Positions 33,501 through 48,500 of a stretch of DNA of 64,000 nucleotides are shown in pieces. This stretch comes from Saccharina japonica (lineage: Eukaryota > Sar > Phaeophyceae > Laminariales > Laminariaceae): positions 799,072 to 863,071 of the forward strand of contig MEHQ01000140.1 in assembly GCA_008828725.1 (NCBI GenBank). Direction: 5' to 3'. The stretch's first letter is position 1. Every line of letters begins with the position of its first letter. A model generated the notes under the pieces. That model saw only the letters and a program-made list of their open reading frames with translations, was not told where the DNA came from and made no database searches. A program made the translations under genes and the position numbers.

Positions 33501-36500
33501 AAAAATGATTTTTAGGATCTTAGTTGGGCTCCAGCACATTTGTGTGATCACGGACTCTATTTTTGCAAGAGTTGATGTGACAACAACAATATTGACCACG
33601 GCCTCTTCTACGCCATAACGCGCCGTACCATGCGCCATAAAACCGTGAACCATATACCCAAGGCCAAGAAACGGAAAAAAAAACAGCCCGAGCAGTTACT
33701 GTAGGGGTCGGTATACCCGTAGGGTTTGTGGCCAGATCGTGGTACAGCGATGCCTTGGCCAATGAGTGCCGTCGATAGTGGGTGCTTTTTTGAGTCGCGG
33801 ATTTTCGCATCCCCAGTATATACCGATTTCTGGCAAAATTCCACAATAATATACCTCGAATACGACGAAAAAAATCTGAATAAATAACAGCAGGTAGACC
33901 CACGTTATCATTTACGGAGGACCATAGTAAATAGGACCAAATATTGTTAATAAAAATAGGTAAATATGAAGTTTTTTGTGTGTACGGTAGGTCCTATTTA
34001 CTAGTGTTTACTACATTAGCCCACCCCGTAATAGTACTGGCATGACACAGCATACTGGTTACAAAATAGCCTAAAAACAACACACAAATAAAATACACAG
34101 CAGTGTGAATATCATCTGGTACACGTTCAATAAAAAAGCCCTTTCGCGCTGCAAACCATATTTTCTGGGACAAACTACTTGAAACTACGTAGCGTTGGAT
34201 ACTTTTTTCAGTGTATATACAGCCTAAAGGGTCAATTAATTTACACACCAGCACCGCCACAAAAAAACAAAACTCAGCAGGGAAACCAACCAACCAACCA
34301 ACTAAACAGCAAACCAACCCGCTCGCTCGTACCGCTTGTTTCATGTCCCAGATGCGGACGAGGGCGTCCCCGGTGCCGGTACCGAGGATGAGCCCGTCGG
34401 GGTGGAAGCGGACGCACTTGTAGCCTTCCGCGTACTCCTCGTTCTTCACGTGCCTCAACAACCTCCCCCTACGCGGTACCGAGACGTTGCGGTGGGGCGA
34501 GACAGCACGGCCAGTGAGAGAGGGGGGGGGGGCGTACTTCATTTTCATGCATGGCCGTAGTCATTTGACCCTTGCCCACGCATCCCTTTCGAGACGGAGC
34601 ACCGTTCCTACTCTCCTAATAGAGGCACCTCCAACAATTGGGCGCTCATTACGTTGTTTCCATATATTACAAAGAAACTTAGAGCGGGGGGTGTACTTCA
34701 TTTTCATGCATGACCGTAGTCGTATGACCATAGACCCTTGCATCCCTACATACAATGCCGGGACGTGGCATGGCGGGGTTTTCACCGACCAGGCAGACAT
34801 TGATTGCTTGCACCAAGCGCGAAGCGAAACATGAGGTGTTCGGCGAGTCGCATAAAGGGTGAGCTGCATCTGTGAATCCTACTAAGAACCGCTTGTTAGG
34901 CGGACTTGCATATGGATGACAGCTTCAATGAGTGGGAGGGGGGGTGATATATGGTGATAGGTGGCCTTAAGTACTCAATATGATGTTATGGATAATGGTA
35001 TGTAGATGAGTGATGCTAATATCTATGTATCAACACCTTTGAGAGAAATTTACGTATATGGTTGGGGCGGTGGAGGGGTTGCGAGAGAGAGAGTGGTAGA
35101 TGGTGTATATAGTATGACCGGACATGGTAGACGAATTAAAGTGTTCATGCGTATACATGTACATACATGGAGAGAGGGCATGATGATAGTGAGTTCGTTG
35201 TATGTGATGTCGGCGATACACAAACGCACACTCATCAAGCAGTCCACACACATTACACGCGTAACAGACCGCACCATGCACTTGACACAAACACAAGTAC
35301 ACAACACAAACGCAACAGCACACCACACGGTACACACAGCACAACTAAACAGCACAGACCCAACACAGCATACAACACACATCCAACACACAACATCCTA
35401 CACACAACATCCTACACAAGCCTGCAGCATCACGGGGGACCGTAGCTATTAGGACGTACGGTATACACAAAAACCTATATATGTATCCGTTTTTACCAAC
35501 AATATTTGGTCCTATTTACTATGGTCCTCCGTAATAACAAAACACAATTTTCCCCACCCCCAACAACACACAACACACGCACTACACACGACCCAAAACC
35601 ACAACACTCGACACTCCCAACATTCCCAACACCACACAACGCATGCACAAAACATAACAGTACCCAACACCCACAACACATCTAACACCCACAACACACC
35701 CAAATCAAACCACAACAGTACCCAACACCCACAACACACCCACCACAGCCACACCCGAAACGCCCAAAACTCCCAAAACACCCAAAACACCCACAGCAAA
35801 CACACCGGTTGATATCGTAGAACGCCCAGCTCTTATCCTTAGAAGCCGTGGCGACGAAGTCGCCCGTCGCGTGCACCGTAGCCCCGACCACCTCCCCCTC
35901 GTGGTCATCCAGTACGTGCGCGACCTTGTAGCCCTCGCCGCCCTCCACAGCCTGCCACACGCGCGCCGTCTTGTCCGCCGAGGACGTGAGCAGCAGCTCC
36001 TTGGTGGGGTGGAAGCACGCGTCCGTGACGCGCTTGGTGTGCCCGGAGAGCGTCGCCACCTGCGCCTGCGTGTCGCGGTCGAACACGATCGCCGTCTTGT
36101 CCACGCCACCGGTGAGAACCTGTGGGGGTGGTGGTGGTGGTGGTGGTGGTGGTAGAAGGTGAGCGGCGGTGGTAGAGGAGAGGCGGTGGAGGGGAGGGTG
36201 AGCTGTGTGGTGTGGTGATGGGGGTGGGGGGGAGCGGGGGTGGGGTGGGGGTGGGGGTGGGGGTGGGGGTGGTGGGTGGTGGTGGTGGGTGGGGTGGGGT
36301 GGGGTGTGGTGTGGGTGGTTGGGGGTGTGGCGGCGGTGGTGGAGGTGGGGGTGTGTGTTGTGGTGATAATGAGGTGGTGGTGGCACTATGATACGAGTAC
36401 ACTCGTGGGATAATGTCAAAGACACCGTCACCAAATATGCTAGGAAACCCGTCTTTTTGGGCGCGTCAAGGCCTCTTCTCCAGAGCTCTTCACGGGTCAG

Positions 36501-39500
36501 GAACTTCTTGAAAACTCACGGGTCGGGTCGGGTCGGGTCGGGCTTGGTTGGGCCGGGTTGGGTACGTAGTGTCAGGAGGTTTTCAATCTCTCACGGATCG
36601 GGTCAGGTCACTCTTACCCGACCCGATCCGACCCGACCCGACCCGCGAGGTTTGACCCGAGCCGTCAACAGCCCCGCTCTTTTCCTCTTTTGGTCTCAAT
36701 ATACTAGTTTTGGTGTAGGGGGCGGTCAGGCGCGATCAATGTACCGAACCGCGGTACCCTACTACAAAATTCATAGCATGCTTGACCGCCACCACCACGC
36801 AAAGATGTCGGGAGACAGGACTTTCAACCCTTGACAGACAGCAGCTTTGCCTTGCTTGCCTTGACATGCCGTGACTGACACCAAACTACTAGGTTTTAGT
36901 ATGGAACACTTCGGCCCTACATCCTTGACAGCGCATGTCTTGCCTTGCTTGACATGTTCTCCCGACATCTTTGCCACCACGCCACCGCTAAAACAACTCC
37001 CAACCGGCACCGGTTCCGCCGCACACGCCAAAACAACAGAAACACGGGGTGCGCGTATTATACGTACCAGGTTCGGCTTGGAGGGGTGCAGGTCGAGGCA
37101 CGTGATCCCCTTGGGGCTGGTCTTGTGGAGGGTGTTGCTGGACGTCTCCTCCCAGCCCGACACCGCCTCCGCCGAGGACAGGTCTTCGGGCATGGCCCTC
37201 TTCTTTCTGTTTTCCGCGTTTTCATAAAAAAAAGAAGGAAAAAGACAAAAGACAAAAAACAGCAGCAAAAAAAAAAGGTGAGCTTCGATTTCCGGCACGC
37301 ACAGCAGAAGAACGCACAGATGAAAGAAAAGTCCGAACAAACACGGAACAGCCGTACTTGAACAAAAAAGGGCTCGGCGCGAACAGGCGGGGTGTTGGGG
37401 GGGGGGGAGGGGGGAGGGGACATCGATAAGACATGGAAAGATGGCCAGCGCAACAAAAACAAAGAAGAGCACTACGAACTCGTACATGGAAAACGTGGAG
37501 GAAGCTGCGTCACCGTTTTAGCAGTACGGGGGTTCTGCCGTTTTGCGTATGTCTCCCTCTCTACTCGTCCGCGCTTTCGCGTTCATAAATCATCTGCATC
37601 ACGCTCCGATTTTCGAGCACCAGCGTAGCCCCCTCCCTCCCCTCCCCACCTCCCTCTATGGATAGCCCCCGCCGCATACACCCCTGAAAGATAAAACACG
37701 ATAAACAGCCCACGCAGAAGTACGTATAGATGCAAAACAAAAAGAAAAGAAAAAAAAAGTGTGAGATCGAGAATATCGTCGAAACTCATCTTTGCAAGCT
37801 GCGTGGAATACTTCGATCGCGCGAACTATCATACGGATGCAACGAAACATAAATAAAAAAGTCGGCAAGCAAAAGACGCGCGCACGCACGCACCTCTTCT
37901 TCGAGAGCTCCTTCCACTTCGCCTGCATCTGCGCGTGCACGGCATCCGAGATTCCCTCCTCTCCGTCCTCCTCCGTCTGCATCTCTGCAAGGTACAGCAC
38001 GACATCNGGGGGGGGGGGGTGTACTCCATTTTCATGCATGGCCGTAGTCGTATGACCATAGACCCTCGCATCCCTACAATGCCGGGACGGGAGCATGTCG
38101 GGAGTAGACTTGTGTTCGCAGCGGTAGCAGTATTAGGAAGCGGTTGCGTGGGAAAACCCCAATAGCAGAACGGGGTCCCGCAGACTTATCTGTCGCCTTT
38201 ATCGTTTTCGACGTTCGCACGCTATAGATTATATCCGCCCATGTTTTGTTTTAAGATTTTTAAGTTTTCCAAGATTTCGTCCCACCTTTTTGGGTAGTTT
38301 GTACGAGATGCCCCGGGTTTTCAATGGAAAGAGGGGCAGTAGAGGACAAACGAGGGTTTTGGGGTAGGGAGGGAATTGTTTTTGTTTTTGTTTTTGTTTT
38401 TGTTTTGGACTGGGTTGGTCTGTGTTGTGTTGTGTTGTGTTGTTTTGGACTGGGTTGGTCTGTGTTGTGTTGTGTTGTGTTGTGTTGTGATGCGTTGCGT
38501 TGCGTTGCGTTGCGTTGTGTTGTGTTGTGTTGTGTTGTGTTGTGTTGTGTTGTGTTGTGTTGTGTTGTGTTGTGTTGTGTTGCGTTGTGTTGTGTTGTGT
38601 TGTGATGTGTTGTGTTGTGTTGTGTTGTGTTGGGATGGGATGGAATGGGTTCGATTCGGTTGGTTTTCACTGGGCAGGGGTTGGGTTGGGTTGGGTTGGG
38701 TTGGGTTCGATTCGGTTGGGTTGCGGTGACGAGTTCTGTTCCCGCCACCTCGGCACCGTTTTTACGGCGTACAGAAAGCCGACCGATGCGTCCCATGACC
38801 CATGACCTCCGTCAACTTTACAACTCAGCAAGACCGCAGCACTATATATAGCACACACGTAGCAAGGAGCAATCCACTACCTGTCGGAGATCAATCAGAA
38901 CACGACACGTGGTCGGGTCGGGCCATCTGGAGCAGGTCTGAGCCCTTTGACTCCCCTATTCGGCCCTTCTCGCAGCAAATGTCCACAGACCCGCGGAACA
39001 ACTCGGGGGGACAGTCGGAACACGCTGACACGCACACGAACGTAAATCTAGTCGTATCTACAAAAAAATCAAGATAACAGCTGTGAGGTCAAGGATTTCG
39101 TCGAAACTCACATATACCAGGTACGATATATATTTGCAAGCTTTGTGTGATACGTCGATCGCGCGTACTATATACGAATACTCGTACATATTTTAATATG
39201 GCCCTCATGGAGGATAAGCATCTCGTACAGTAGACGTATAATATAAGGAGAGCAAAATCTGGAGCTGTATAATTCAACAAGTCACCAAAATCCAAAACGC
39301 GTATGATGCCAGGTACGTATTATGTATGATACGTATGTATCATATCATATAATATGTATCCGCATGCAGTATATACCTCGTATGCGATCACACTGCTATA
39401 TACGTGAATTATTAATAATACTATTCATATGTATTTAATATTAATAATACTTGTTGCGACATACGACGTGTATACGTGAGTACATATGGACGTCCTCCCT

Positions 39501-42500
39501 GCGAGGGAGGGGGCGAGGGACAAACACGCGCAAAGACGTCGTAGCCCGTACCCCTTTCGCGATGTAAAAGCATAGACTACGCGTATACGTGGTACTTTGG
39601 GTTTCCTCCAAAATCCGTTTTTGACTTACTATTAGTATAGAGCGCCTCAAGCGAGGGAAGCCTGAGAAAAAGAAATAAATGGTGCGCCTCTACCACCGTA
39701 GCCCTTTCAGAACGGTAAAACTTATCCCACACTAATTCCAAGTAGTTTTTTCCCCAAAAACGTGTGACCGGTTCTTGACCCATTCAGAACTGAAGAAAAA
39801 AATCGCACACTAATTCCAAGTGGTTTGTCCCCAAATACGTGGGACCAGTTCTTAAGTGGTTAAGGTGGTTGGTTTAACTCGCGAAATTTAGACCGTCAGA
39901 TTTACGTTTATGTACAGCAGTGCAGCACTGAAACGGTTAACCCATTTAGAACCGAAAAAAAAGCCCCACACTAATTTCAAGTAGTTTGTCCCCAAAAACG
40001 GGGGACGGGTTCTTGGGGGGTTAAGCTCGCCACAACCTCCGAGTACGTACCTTGGACCCGAGAGTATTACGGGGGACCACAGTAAATAGGCCCAAATAAT
40101 GTTAGTAAAAATAGGGAAATATATACCGGGTAGTTTTTTTTTGTCTATACCGTAGGTTCTAATTACTACACTATGGTCCTCCGTAATAGTCAAAGGGTTG
40201 TCCGCAACAAGCTATATATATATATACCCACTACCCACGCCGACGCATTCACGGGGGCCTCACCTATTCATGGATAACTCGTGTTTCTGGCCTCGACATT
40301 TTGCTCTGCTGTTGGTTGGACGCATCGTGGTGGCGCACCTATTTTTTTTTTTACATTCTGACCTCGACGTTGCTCCTCTGCTGTTGGTTTGTGTATGCTG
40401 TTGCTCCGTGGGACGTACGATACGTCGTATCCCTTTGGGACGGAAATATAAGTGCCGTTTCGTATATATATGTATACGTATTAATGCCTAAACGTCCCTT
40501 CATGTTCCCGTCCAGAGTGACATAATGACATGATACTTTCTGGTGTCTTGCTGGTGTCTTGTTACTGCAGTTCTAAGGTTGACTGGGGTTCTGGCGTCGC
40601 ACGGGTCTGATGGGCTATACGAGTACGTACGTATATATTGTTCGTTCAGTTTTCAACATTGATTTCGATTTCATTTTGCGCGCCTTCTTCGTCTCGGCAT
40701 GTGTTTCAGGTGGGCAAAAACGTTCATGCTTTCCGGCCAATTTTTGATTTAAAACAAAAAATGATTTTTAGGATCTTAGTTGGGCTCCAGCACATTTGTG
40801 TGATCACGGACTCTATTTTTGCAAGAGTTGATGTGACAACAACAATATTGACCACGGCCTCTTCTACGCCATAACGCGCCGTACCATGCGCCATAAAACC
40901 GTGAACCATATACCCAAGGCCAAGAAACGGAAAAAAAAACAGCCCGAGCAGTTACTGTAGGGGTCGGTATACCCGTAGGGTTTGTGGCCAGATCGTGGTA
41001 CAGCGATGCCTTGGCCAATGAGTGCCGTCGATAGTGGGTGCTTTTTTGAGTCGCGGATTTTCGCATCCCCAGTATATACCGATTTCTGGCAAAATTCCAC
41101 AATAATATACCTCGAATACGACGAAAAAAATCTGAATAAATAACAGCAGGTAGACCCACGTTATCATTTACGGAGGACCATAGTAAATAGGACCAAATAT
41201 TGTTAATAAAAATAGGTAAATATGAAGTTTTTTGTGTGTACGGTAGGTCCTATTTACTAGTGTTTACTACATTAGCCCACCCCGTAATAGTACTGGCATG
41301 ACACAGCATACTGGTTACAAAATAGCCTAAAAACAACACACAAATAAAATACACAGCAGTGTGAATATCATCTGGTACACGTTCAATAAAAAAGCCCTTT
41401 CGCGCTGCAAACCATATTTTCTGGGACAAACTACTTGAAACTACGTAGCGTTGGATACTTTTTTCAGTGTATATACAGCCTAAAGGGTCAATTAATTTAC
41501 ACACCAGCACCGCCACAAAAAAACAAAACTCAGCAGGGAAACCAACCAACCAACCAACTAAACAGCAAACCAACCCGCTCGCTCGTACCGCTTGTTTCAT
41601 GTCCCAGATGCGGACGAGGGCGTCCCCGGTGCCGGTACCGAGGATGAGCCCGTCGGGGTGGAAGCGGACGCACTTGTAGCCTTCCGCGTACTCCTCGTTC
41701 TTCACGTGCCTCAACAACCTCCCCCTACGCGGTACCGAGACGTTGCGGTGGGGCGAGACAGCACGGCCAGTGAGAGAGGGGGGGGGGGCGTACTTCATTT
41801 TCATGCATGGCCGTAGTCATTTGACCCTTGCCCACGCATCCCTTTCGAGACGGAGCACCGTTCCTACTCTCCTAATAGAGGCACCTCCAACAATTGGGCG
41901 CTCATTACGTTGTTTCCATATATTACAAAGAAACTTAGAGCGGGGGGTGTACTTCATTTTCATGCATGACCGTAGTCGTATGACCATAGACCCTTGCATC
42001 CCTACATACAATGCCGGGACGTGGCATGGCGGGGTTTTCACCGACCAGGCAGACATTGATTGCTTGCACCAAGCGCGAAGCGAAACATGAGGTGTTCGGC
42101 GAGTCGCATAAAGGGTGAGCTGCATCTGTGAATCCTACTAAGAACCGCTTGTTAGGCGGACTTGCATATGGATGACAGCTTCAATGAGTGGGAGGGGGGG
42201 TGATATATGGTGATAGGTGGCCTTAAGTACTCAATATGATGTTATGGATAATGGTATGTAGATGAGTGATGCTAATATCTATGTATCAACACCTTTGAGA
42301 GAAATTTACGTATATGGTTGGGGCGGTGGAGGGGTTGCGAGAGAGAGAGTGGTAGATGGTGTATATAGTATGACCGGACATGGTAGACGAATTAAAGTGT
42401 TCATGCGTATACATGTACATACATGGAGAGAGGGCATGATGATAGTGAGTTCGTTGTATGTGATGTCGGCGATACACAAACGCACACTCATCAAGCAGTC

Positions 42501-45500
42501 CACACACATTACACGCGTAACAGACCGCACCATGCACTTGACACAAACACAAGTACACAACACAAACGCAACAGCACACCACACGGTACACACAGCACAA
42601 CTAAACAGCACAGACCCAACACAGCATACAACACACATCCAACACACAACATCCTACACACAACATCCTACACAAGCCTGCAGCATCACGGGGGACCGTA
42701 GCTATTAGGACGTACGGTATACACAAAAACCTATATATGTATCCATTTTTACCAACAATATTTGGTCCTATTTACTATGGTCCTCCGTAATAACAAAACA
42801 CAATTTTCCCCACCCCCAACAACACACAACACACGCACTACACACGACCCAAAACCACAACACTCGACACTCCCAACATTCCCAACACCACACAACGCAT
42901 GCACAAAACATAACAGTACCCAACACCCACAACACATCTAACACCCACAACACACCCAAATCAAACCACAACAGTACCCAACACCCACAACACACCCACC
43001 ACAGCCACACCCGAAACGCCCAAAACTCCCAAAACACCCAAAACACCCACAGCAAACACACCGGTTGATATCGTAGAACGCCCAGCTCTTATCCTTAGAA
43101 GCCGTGGCGACGAAGTCGCCCGTCGCGTGCACCGTAGCCCCGACCACCTCCCCCTCGTGGTCATCCAGTACGTGCGCGACCTTGTAGCCCTCGCCGCCCT
43201 CCACAGCCTGCCACACGCGCGCCGTCTTGTCCGCCGAGGACGTGAGCAGCAGCTCCTTGGTGGGGTGGAAGCACGCGTCCGTGACGCGCTTGGTGTGCCC
43301 GGAGAGCGTCGCCACCTGCGCCTGCGTGTCGCGGTCGAACACGATCGCCGTCTTGTCCACGCCACCGGTGAGAACCTGTGGGGGTGGTGGTGGTGGTGGT
43401 GGTGGTGGTGACGCGTAACAGACCGCACCATGCACTTGACACAAACACAAGTACACAACACAAACGCAACAGCACACCACACGGTACACACAGCACAACT
43501 AAACAGCACAGACCCAACACAGCATACAACACACATCCAACACACAACATCCTACACACAACATCCTACACAAGCCTGCAGCATCACGGGGGACCGTAGC
43601 TATTAGGACGTACGGTATACACAAAAACCTATATATGTATCCATTTTTACCAACAATATTTGGTCCTATTTACTATGGTCCTCCGTAATAACAAAACACA
43701 ATTTTCCCCACCCCCAACAACACACAACACACGCACTACACACGACCCAAAACCACAACACTCGACACTCCCAACATTCCCAACACCACACAACGCATGC
43801 ACAAAACATAACAGTACCCAACACCCACAACACATCTAACACCCACAACACACCCAAATCAAACCACAACAGTACCCAACACCCACAACACACCCACCAC
43901 AGCCACACCCGAAACGCCCAAAACTCCCAAAACACCCAAAACACCCACAGCAAACACACCGGTTGATATCGTAGAACGCCCAGCTCTTATCCTTAGAAGC
44001 CGTGGCGACGAAGTCGCCCGTCGCGTGCACCGTAGCCCCGACCACCTCCCCCTCGTGGTCATCCAGTACGTGCGCGACCTTGTAGCCCTCGCCGCCCTCC
44101 ACAGCCTGCCACACGCGCGCCGTCTTGTCCGCCGAGGACGTGAGCAGCAGCTCCTTGGTGGGGTGGAAGCACGCGTCCGTGACGCGCTTGGTGTGCCCGG
44201 AGAGCGTCGCCTGAACCACTGTGTCCCCTTTCTGAGGCCTCTACGTGTATCTCTGCCCACGCGTTGGTTTCCTTCTCGAATTATGCGTCGAGCGTTTCGT
44301 TGGTTGTGGGCGTTCCTATTAAAGAGCTTGCGTTAATAAAGCTCTACAATTGTTTCACCCTCCCCTTCAAACTACGACCCATTTTTATGACCGTTTTATG
44401 CTCTTATCTAATGCAATTATATTTCCGTGTCTGTGACTCCGGCTCGTTTGTCCGGTATCGTTTTTTCCCTTACCCACACAGTCGCTCCATCCCGCCATGA
44501 AAGTCCTATCGTTCGTTTTATTAATTACGTTTTTCTGTACACCTTTCTTCTTCTTCTCAACCATATATTTTACTCTTACTACCAGCAACCTACATACTCC
44601 TTCCATCCTGACGTAGTTTTACTTACTCCGTCCGTATTGTGCTTGTGCCCTTTTTACCTCCTCTTCCCGCCATTGTACTGCTCGGTATAGTCGGGGGGGG
44701 GGGAGGCAATGAACAACTACGCTCAGACAACTCCATTTAAAAAGCACTGTCTGTTTTTTCGTTTAGCGTTGACTCTATCGACAATTGAATGCAGCCATCG
44801 TATTCTGCAATCCATAATATTCAAAACCGACAAACAGTCCTCTCAGGCTCAGGGGCTCAGGGACCGTCGAGACAGATGGAACTCGTTAATTCAGGCCCCT
44901 GCATACAGTATAACCGGTCGCCCCGGTGGTCTAACAGGTACCGACGAATCTTGTTAGGTTGGAAGTCGAGGTTTCGAGTCTCTGTATGGAGAATTTGATT
45001 CTCAAATAACGCCAACTGTCGAGAGCGCATATTATAGCGTGGGTAAGCACAATCCGACGAGCGTTGACGAGGAAAGAAAGTGCTATAATCTTCTCGCGAT
45101 GAAAAAGCAAGGCAAGAACCGTAGTGGGGGAGGAGGGAGAAGAGCCTACTGTGCGACCCCCGATCTGAGTTACGACTAGGTAGGAGAGATAAAGGAAGGG
45201 CGAAGACAATAAATGGGATGGCAAAAAAATGCATATATATACCCTGGGGACTGGTGGATATCATGCCCTTTCAGCCCCTCAGGTACAATGGGGCTGGAAG
45301 GACTCAGTCTTTTCAGACCCATAGGTGTGGCGGGACTCCAACCTCCTAAGCCCCCAAACGTCCCCTGAGGACTTATTGTACTCATTCGTTTCAGGCCCCC
45401 AGGTATCCTGAGGACTGGTGGGACGGGGGGGAGGGGGTCGGGGACATCGATAAGACATGGAAAGATGGCCAGCGCAACAAAAACAAAGAAGAGCACTACG

Positions 45501-48500
45501 AACTCGTACATGGAAAACGTGGAGGAAGCTGCGTCACCGTTTTAGCAGTACGGGGGTTCTGCCGTTTTGCGTATGTCTCCCTCTCTACTCGTCCGCGCTT
45601 TCGCGTTCATAAATCATCTGCATCACGCTCCGATTTTCGAGCACCAGCGTAGCCCCCTCCCTCCCCTCCCCACCTCCCTCTATGGATAGCCCCCGCCGCA
45701 TACACCCCTGAAAGATAAAACACGATAAACAGCCCACGCAGAAGTACGTATAGATGCAAAACAAAAAGAAAAGAAAAAAAAAGTGTGAGATCGAGAATAT
45801 CGTCGAAACTCATCTTTGCAAGCTGCGTGGAATACTTCGATCGCGCGAACTATCATACGGATGCAACGAAACATAAATAAAAAAGTCGGCAAGCAAAAGA
45901 CGCGCGCACGCACGCACCTCTTCTTCGAGAGCTCCTTCCACTTCGCCTGCATCTGCGCGTGCACGGCATCCGAGATTCCCTCCTCTCCGTCCTCCTCCGT
46001 CTGCATCTCTGCAAGGTACAGCACGACATCACCACCACCACCACCACCACCACCACCACAAAATACGAAGAAAAAAAACACCGACCACAAAAAACAAAAA
46101 CAAAAAACAAGGGAAAAAATTACGTACGTACTGCAAATGAACAGGAAACAGGAGCGTGATACAAAACGAAGAGGAGGGTGCGTATACGTGGTACGTACGA
46201 AACCTCTGTGAGCGCTGTGCTATATATACGGACGAGAACGCTATTACTTCATGCCAAGACCAACCCTCGTAGGAAAAACATCCCGGTTTCTTATAAAACC
46301 TCTTATGTAGAAGTACGCCAACATTATTGAGGAAAAAAATACTTGGAAGAGATCAGAGTGGCATCATTTTCGTTATGGTGCCAGCGTCAAGTCAACCCTC
46401 GAGGGGGTGCTCACCACTTATTCGAGACTAGCATGGTTGATATACTTGTACATACCCTGTGCACGAAACGAGTAGAAACGAAACTCGAACGGGAACCCTA
46501 ATAAGCCAATCAGATCAGACCAAATCAACCATTGTCTACGACTGTTCCCTTTGTCTCGTACAGAGTGAACCTCAACCAAACGTAGTAGCATCGAACATAG
46601 TGATAAGCTCTACTGGAGTCAACTCCCTTAGAACCGCAACCACGTTTTTTTTTTGGGGAACAAACTCCCATGCATTTTGGTGTACTCGTAGGGATGTTTT
46701 TTTTTTTAATCCTTGGCCGGGGCTTCAAGTATTCGTACCACTCTGGTCCGAAATATAAGGACCATTTCAATTGAATGTTAACATACACAAGGTCCTCATA
46801 TTCCGTGGTATATATTTAGCATCGCACAATCGGGGTAACACTAGCTGTAGCGCCACAGGGCGGGCGACACCAAGCAAGATCGGACGCGCGAGATCAGTCC
46901 GCACAGCGTCGGTGCCGCTGCAGAAAGACAAAAAAGGACTCTACGTGTGCGTTCGCACCGGGGGGAAAAAAATACAGCGCCAAACGTGTTGCGATTCTCC
47001 GCACGTCGACCGTTACAGCCCAGCCAGTCAGTCGCTTGGGCGTCTATCGACCACCACCCTCCCCGCCCATCACCCCCTTCTTTGCTCTGGCCTCTCCATA
47101 CATAGGCTCATCACACGGACCGGAACGTTTGTTGTGCCGACAGGATGTTATAAAACACGGGGGGGGGGGGGGGCGGGGGGGGGGGAACTCACTACGACAA
47201 GAACGCAAAAAACTGTCAAGCGCACGTGCACACAAGGTGGCGCAAATACGAATACGCATACCACGAGCAGATTAACATGCAACAAAAAAGCTTCCTGCCC
47301 GGCGAAGCGACGGTGCATGGTAGCGATAAGCGGCAGCCAAGAAATGGCGTATAGACGCATAACAGCAACAGCAGTTGAATACCGGTAGGTCTACTTGGCA
47401 ATGGGCCGCGGGGGGGGGGAGGGGAGGGGAGGGGCGAGACTGACCTTCCACCACGGCCGCTGCGGGGGCCGCCGCCTGCGCCTGTGCCAGCGCAATCCTC
47501 TGTGTTTGCAACTCCGACCTAGCCTCGTCCCTCTCGCGCACCAGACGTGCGATCACGCGGCACGCCGCGTCGTTCTGCACGGAAAACACACACACAAAAA
47601 TGCAAGGCACACATGCCGACAAATGGGCAAAAGGACAAGAGGGCAAGGGAGGGACATAGAGGGGAGAAGGGAGAGAGAGGGAAGGGGGGGGGGGCGAAAG
47701 AGAGGAGAGAAGGGAGAGAGATAGACAGATAAAACAAAAAGAGGGGGGAGGGAGAGGGCAAGGGAGAGAGACGGGGAGAGGAGTGGGAGAAAGGGAGGGA
47801 AAAGAAGAGAGGGGCCGGGCACGAAGCACCGGCACAGTCAGACGCAGGGGGCGAGGGTGCGAGACGGGACGGGGGGACGGGGGGGTGGTGGCGAAGACAG
47901 CACCTAAACACGGTCGTTACGGCGCTTAACTACCTCGAAGCGCATACGTCAGGTCAGATCGTCAAACCGCCGCAACACAGAAAACTAGCGTCTCCCAGCG
48001 ACGACATCGCGGGGGAAAAGCACCGACCGAGCCAAAACACTAACACAACCATTAGACCGACGGCCAGGGCTATACCAGCACAACCTTAGCCATCACGACC
48101 CCTCGACCGCCTCGCCGCCCAGAGAACAAAACCGCGCGGCGCAAAAGCCGGGCATTGTTGGCAAATCGGCGTGATGAGGTCCGGCGGCGAACGAAACGCC
48201 TTTGGCTGGCCACCCCGGGGAGGAAACATGACCTACCGGCTCCATATGTATCCGTCCATGATATTCGATGTACTACCAAGTATGACTACTTGATACAGTA
48301 GTATATACTGGCAGAATGGGATACGGAACACGGCCCGACTACTTGGAACGGTCTGGATAAGCGATTTCGTGTACCGAACAACGAGCAACGAACAACGTGG
48401 GACGAAAACGTGGGACGAACAACGTGGAACAACTAACGTGGGACTCAACGTGCGACGACCAAACGTGTACCGAACAAACAACCTTGAACGATTAAAAAAC

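Larger units (their letters stand above)
31111..36153. repeat. Large duplication, unit A
   Basis: 5043 bp recurring at 38367-43409 (offset 7256). I noticed a single difference (G against A near 35486). It covers PRP19 exons 8 and 9, the TGTGT array, two family M MITEs and a G2/G1 pair. Confidence 0.95.
38367..43409. repeat. Large duplication, unit B
   Basis: Near-identical to 31111-36153. It ends inside a GGT repeat (43381-43410), where it switches directly to a second copy of 42513 onward. Confidence 0.95.
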
